DNA of 64,000 bases, taken from Candidatus Saccharicenans sp. (lineage in GTDB: Bacteria; Acidobacteriota; Aminicenantia; Aminicenantales; Saccharicenantaceae). Positions 61,735-64,000 of this stretch are shown here, one piece after another. The stretch covers positions 114,606 through 178,605 of the forward strand of contig JANLFU010000006.1 in NCBI GenBank assembly GCA_024653215.1, in the 5' to 3' direction. The translations under genes were made by a program, and so were the position numbers. The notes below the pieces were generated by a model. That model was given only the letters and a program-made list of their open reading frames with translations, had not been told where the DNA came from and ran no database searches. Each line of letters opens with the position of its first letter. The stretch's first letter is position 1.

Positions 61735-64000
61735 ATGAAGAGAAAGAGAATTATATTTTTAATTTTCCTTCTTATATTGAGCATCTTAATTCCGGGGACA
61801 ATGCGCTCTGCCGGAGCCTCGACTCAGGGTGCGGCCGGCGACAGGCACCATGGATTTTTCCCGGTTTCCGTCTGGTATACCGGGGGCACGGTCCGGGCTC
61901 CGATGATTGAACCGGTTAGCGATAAATCGCGGGCCGAATGGAAAAAGGACCTGGAACAGATCAAAAAGCTCGGCTTCAACACCGTCCGCTGCTGGCTGGA
62001 GTGGGCCTACAATGAAAAGGAAGAAGGGAAGTATGATTTTTCCAGCCTGCAACTGCTGACCGACCTGGCAGCCGAGGTCGGGCTGAAGGTCATCTGCCAG
62101 GTTTACATAGATTCGGCTCCGGAATGGGTCGGGAAAAAATACCCGGAGTCAGCTTTCGTTGCTTCCAACGACCTCAAGGTTCATTCCCAGTCTTCGCCCG
62201 GTTTCTGTTTTGACCACCCCGGCGTACAGGAAAAAATCCTGAACTTTTTCAGCGCGGCCGCCCGGGCGGTCAAGGATAAACCGGCTTTCTACGGCTGGGA
62301 CCTGTGGAGCGAACCCCATATCATCAACTGGTCGGAAGTCTATCACCTGGGCGACCTGAGGTACGTCCAGTTCTGCTACTGTCCTTCCAGCCAGGCTCGC
62401 TTCCGGGAATGGCTCAAGAAAAAATACGGCACGATTGACCGGGTCAACCAGGCCTGGCACCGGACCTTTCGCCATTTTGCCGAAGTCGAGCCCCCTCGCT
62501 TTGGCACCATCCTGACCTATACTGACTACGTCGACTGGCAGGAATACATTTCAGACAAGCTGGCCGAGGACCTGGCCCTCAAGGCCCGGGCCATCAAGAA
62601 GGTTTTTCCGGAATCGGTGGTCACCAGCCATTCGGCCATTCCCGGGTTATTCAGCCGGCCTTCCTGGGACGGGACGCCCGACGACCGCAAGATGAACGAC
62701 AGCGTCGATTATTACGGCGTTTCCATCTATCCCAAGCATGCCGGCGCCGTCCGGCCCTGGACGCCTTTCTTCCGCTCGGCCGGCCTGGATTTCGTCCGGT
62801 CGATGAGCCTGAAGAATGAAGGGTTTTATGTGGGCGAGCTTCAAGCCGGCTACGGCGTTTTCGGGATGAAGGTCAGTGTCCCGGTGACGGCCGCCGACCT
62901 GCGCGACTGGATGTGGAGCATGGTGGCCTACGGGGCCAGGGCCATTAACATCTACGCTTATTACCCGATGAGCTCCGGCTATGAAGCTGGCGGCTATGGA
63001 TTGATTGAGCTTGATGGCCAGATCACCCCACGGGCTGAAGAGGCGGGGAGAATTGCCCGGACCATCAGCCAGAACATGGACCTGTTCCTTAAGTCCCGGC
63101 CGCAGAGCTCTCAGGTGGCCATCGTCTATAACCCGCTGTCTCACATGGTGGGTGGCCAGCAGACTTTTACTTCGGAAGGCCAGCCGGTCGGTTATAACAA
63201 TCTCAGCGAGTCACTCCAGGGCGTTCACCGGGCCTTCTTCGAGCGGGGAATCAAGGTGGATTTCATCCATGTCCGTGACTTGAAGGATAAAGCGGCCGGT
63301 TACCGGTTGCTAATAGCCCCTTACCCGGTGATGATTTCCCAGCCCTACGTTCAGGACTTGATAAAATACGTGGAGCAGGGCGGAACGCTACTGGTGGAGG
63401 CCCGGGCCGGCTGGATCGATGAGAAGGGCTTTGCCTTTCCGGTTATCCCGGGCGGTGGACTGGATAGAGTGCTCGGCTGCCGGGAAGCCCGGTTGCTGCC
63501 CATCCAGAAAACTGGCCTGATGACAATCAGCCAGAGTCATCCAGCCCTGCCCTGGCTCAAACCCGGGGATTCGCTGGATACGGTGTTTTTTGAGGAGACT
63601 TTTGTAATTACCGATAAAAGGACCAGTATCCTGGCCACCAGTCCGGACGGACAACCGATGCTGGTGCTGGCTCCTCATGGAAAGGGCCAGGCCCTGATAG
63701 CCGGTTCTTTCCTGGGCTCCGCCTATCATCATTTCCGGAATCCCAATAACGGAAAGTTCCTGGCCGGCCTGGCCGAGTGGCTGGGGATCAAGGCCGAGGT
63801 GTCCGTGAAGTCCCGGCCGGAGAGTTCCGTGGTTGAGTGGCGCCTGCTGGAAGGGAAGGATTACCGGTTGCTTTTTGTCTTCAACCGTGGCGAGGAAAAG
63901 ACCTCGGTTGCTTTAACTATGGCCCGGCCCTGGCCCGGGGTTGAGCTCAGAAACCTGGAGACCGGGGAAAAGATTCTCTTCAACCAGGACCAGAACCGGG
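61735..64000 (+). CDS. GH42-like secreted beta-galactosidase, 3' end outside window
   Basis: At least 755 residues, open to the right edge. ATG at 61735 with AGAGGGTG upstream. Signal peptide (IIFLIFLLILSILIPG). The TIM-barrel (about 40-400) begins FPVSVWYTGGTVR and has the acid/base Glu193 in LWSEPHII and the probable nucleophile Glu368 in YVGELQAGYG. A trimerisation-like alpha/beta domain (VAIVYNPLSHM, LLIAPYPVMISQPYV, GGTLLVEARAGW) follows from about 460, then the C-terminal beta domain. This is the GH42 layout. It hydrolyses beta-galactosides outside the cytoplasm. Confidence 0.88.
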   Translation, partial: MKRKRIIFLIFLLILSILIPGTMRSAGASTQGAAGDRHHGFFPVSVWYTGGTVRAPMIEPVSDKSRAEWKKDLEQIKKLGFNTVRCWLEWAYNEKEEGKYDFSSLQLLTDLAAEVGLKVICQVYIDSAPEWVGKKYPESAFVASNDLKVHSQSSPGFCFDHPGVQEKILNFFSAAARAVKDKPAFYGWDLWSEPHIINWSEVYHLGDLRYVQFCYCPSSQARFREWLKKKYGTIDRVNQAWHRTFRHFAEVEPPRFGTILTYTDYVDWQEYISDKLAEDLALKARAIKKVFPESVVTSHSAIPGLFSRPSWDGTPDDRKMNDSVDYYGVSIYPKHAGAVRPWTPFFRSAGLDFVRSMSLKNEGFYVGELQAGYGVFGMKVSVPVTAADLRDWMWSMVAYGARAINIYAYYPMSSGYEAGGYGLIELDGQITPRAEEAGRIARTISQNMDLFLKSRPQSSQVAIVYNPLSHMVGGQQTFTSEGQPVGYNNLSESLQGVHRAFFERGIKVDFIHVRDLKDKAAGYRLLIAPYPVMISQPYVQDLIKYVEQGGTLLVEARAGWIDEKGFAFPVIPGGGLDRVLGCREARLLPIQKTGLMTISQSHPALPWLKPGDSLDTVFFEETFVITDKRTSILATSPDGQPMLVLAPHGKGQALIAGSFLGSAYHHFRNPNNGKFLAGLAEWLGIKAEVSVKSRPESSVVEWRLLEGKDYRLLFVFNRGEEKTSVALTMARPWPGVELRNLETGEKILFNQDQNR

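Overview
The window looks like a chromosomal segment from a free-living, diderm, heterotrophic bacterium with roughly mid-range GC. A TonB-type energy transducer, an outer-membrane beta-barrel, Tat substrates and many lipoproteins point to an outer membrane. The mix of dnaG-rpoD next to a C4 zinc-ribbon gene, inositol-lipid genes, a secreted S9 peptidase, a C69 dipeptidase and scattered secreted glycosidases would suit an Acidobacteriota or Aminicenantes-type lineage. That placement is inference; no rRNA or other decisive marker is present.

Layout. 1-5.4 kb: tail of an acyl-CoA synthetase, then a minus-strand information-processing block (larB, dnaG, rpoD, tRNA-CAT, zinc-ribbon coiled-coil protein). 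5.4-9.8 kb: a TPR protein coupled to a GlmU-like protein whose N-terminal half has lost the uridyltransferase signature, then a divergent CDP-alcohol phosphotransferase and myo-inositol-1-phosphate synthase, which together suggest inositol phospholipid synthesis. 9.8-23 kb: secreted GH38 mannosidase, C69 dipeptidase, OsmC, hemerythrin, tRNA-Leu, several secreted proteins of unknown function, a DUF4382 lipoprotein and a photolyase. 23.3-30.7 kb: two very large, unrecognised, tightly coupled genes, the upstream one with a Tat signal and a structured leader. 31-34.5 kb: methyltransferase, VOC protein and an AT-rich two-gene insert (membrane protein plus methyltransferase) that looks foreign. 34.5-38.9 kb: carB-carA. 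39-45 kb: a TonB-like protein behind a near-perfect sigma-54 promoter, a DPP-IV-type peptidase and a GH95 fucosidase. 45.4-52 kb: ornithine cyclodeaminase-like enzyme, L-serine dehydratase and a complete fructose-type PTS (EIIC, EIIB, fused HPr-EI-EIIA). 52-52.9 kb: Doc-type toxin with an HTH antitoxin and a palindromic operator. 53-64 kb: serine hydrolase, DUF4097 repeat lipoprotein, SYLF protein, AEC transporter, a tiny membrane protein, a Tat-exported ferredoxin-fused aldo/keto reductase, GH18 and a GH42 gene that runs off the window.

The common theme is extracytoplasmic breakdown of glycans and peptides (GH38, GH95, GH18, GH42, S9, C69) feeding uptake systems. The points most worth attention are the giant Tat-linked gene pair, the sigma-54 promoter, the carA start anomaly, the degenerate GlmU and the AT-rich insert. 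All statements come from reading the sequence; no database search was run.
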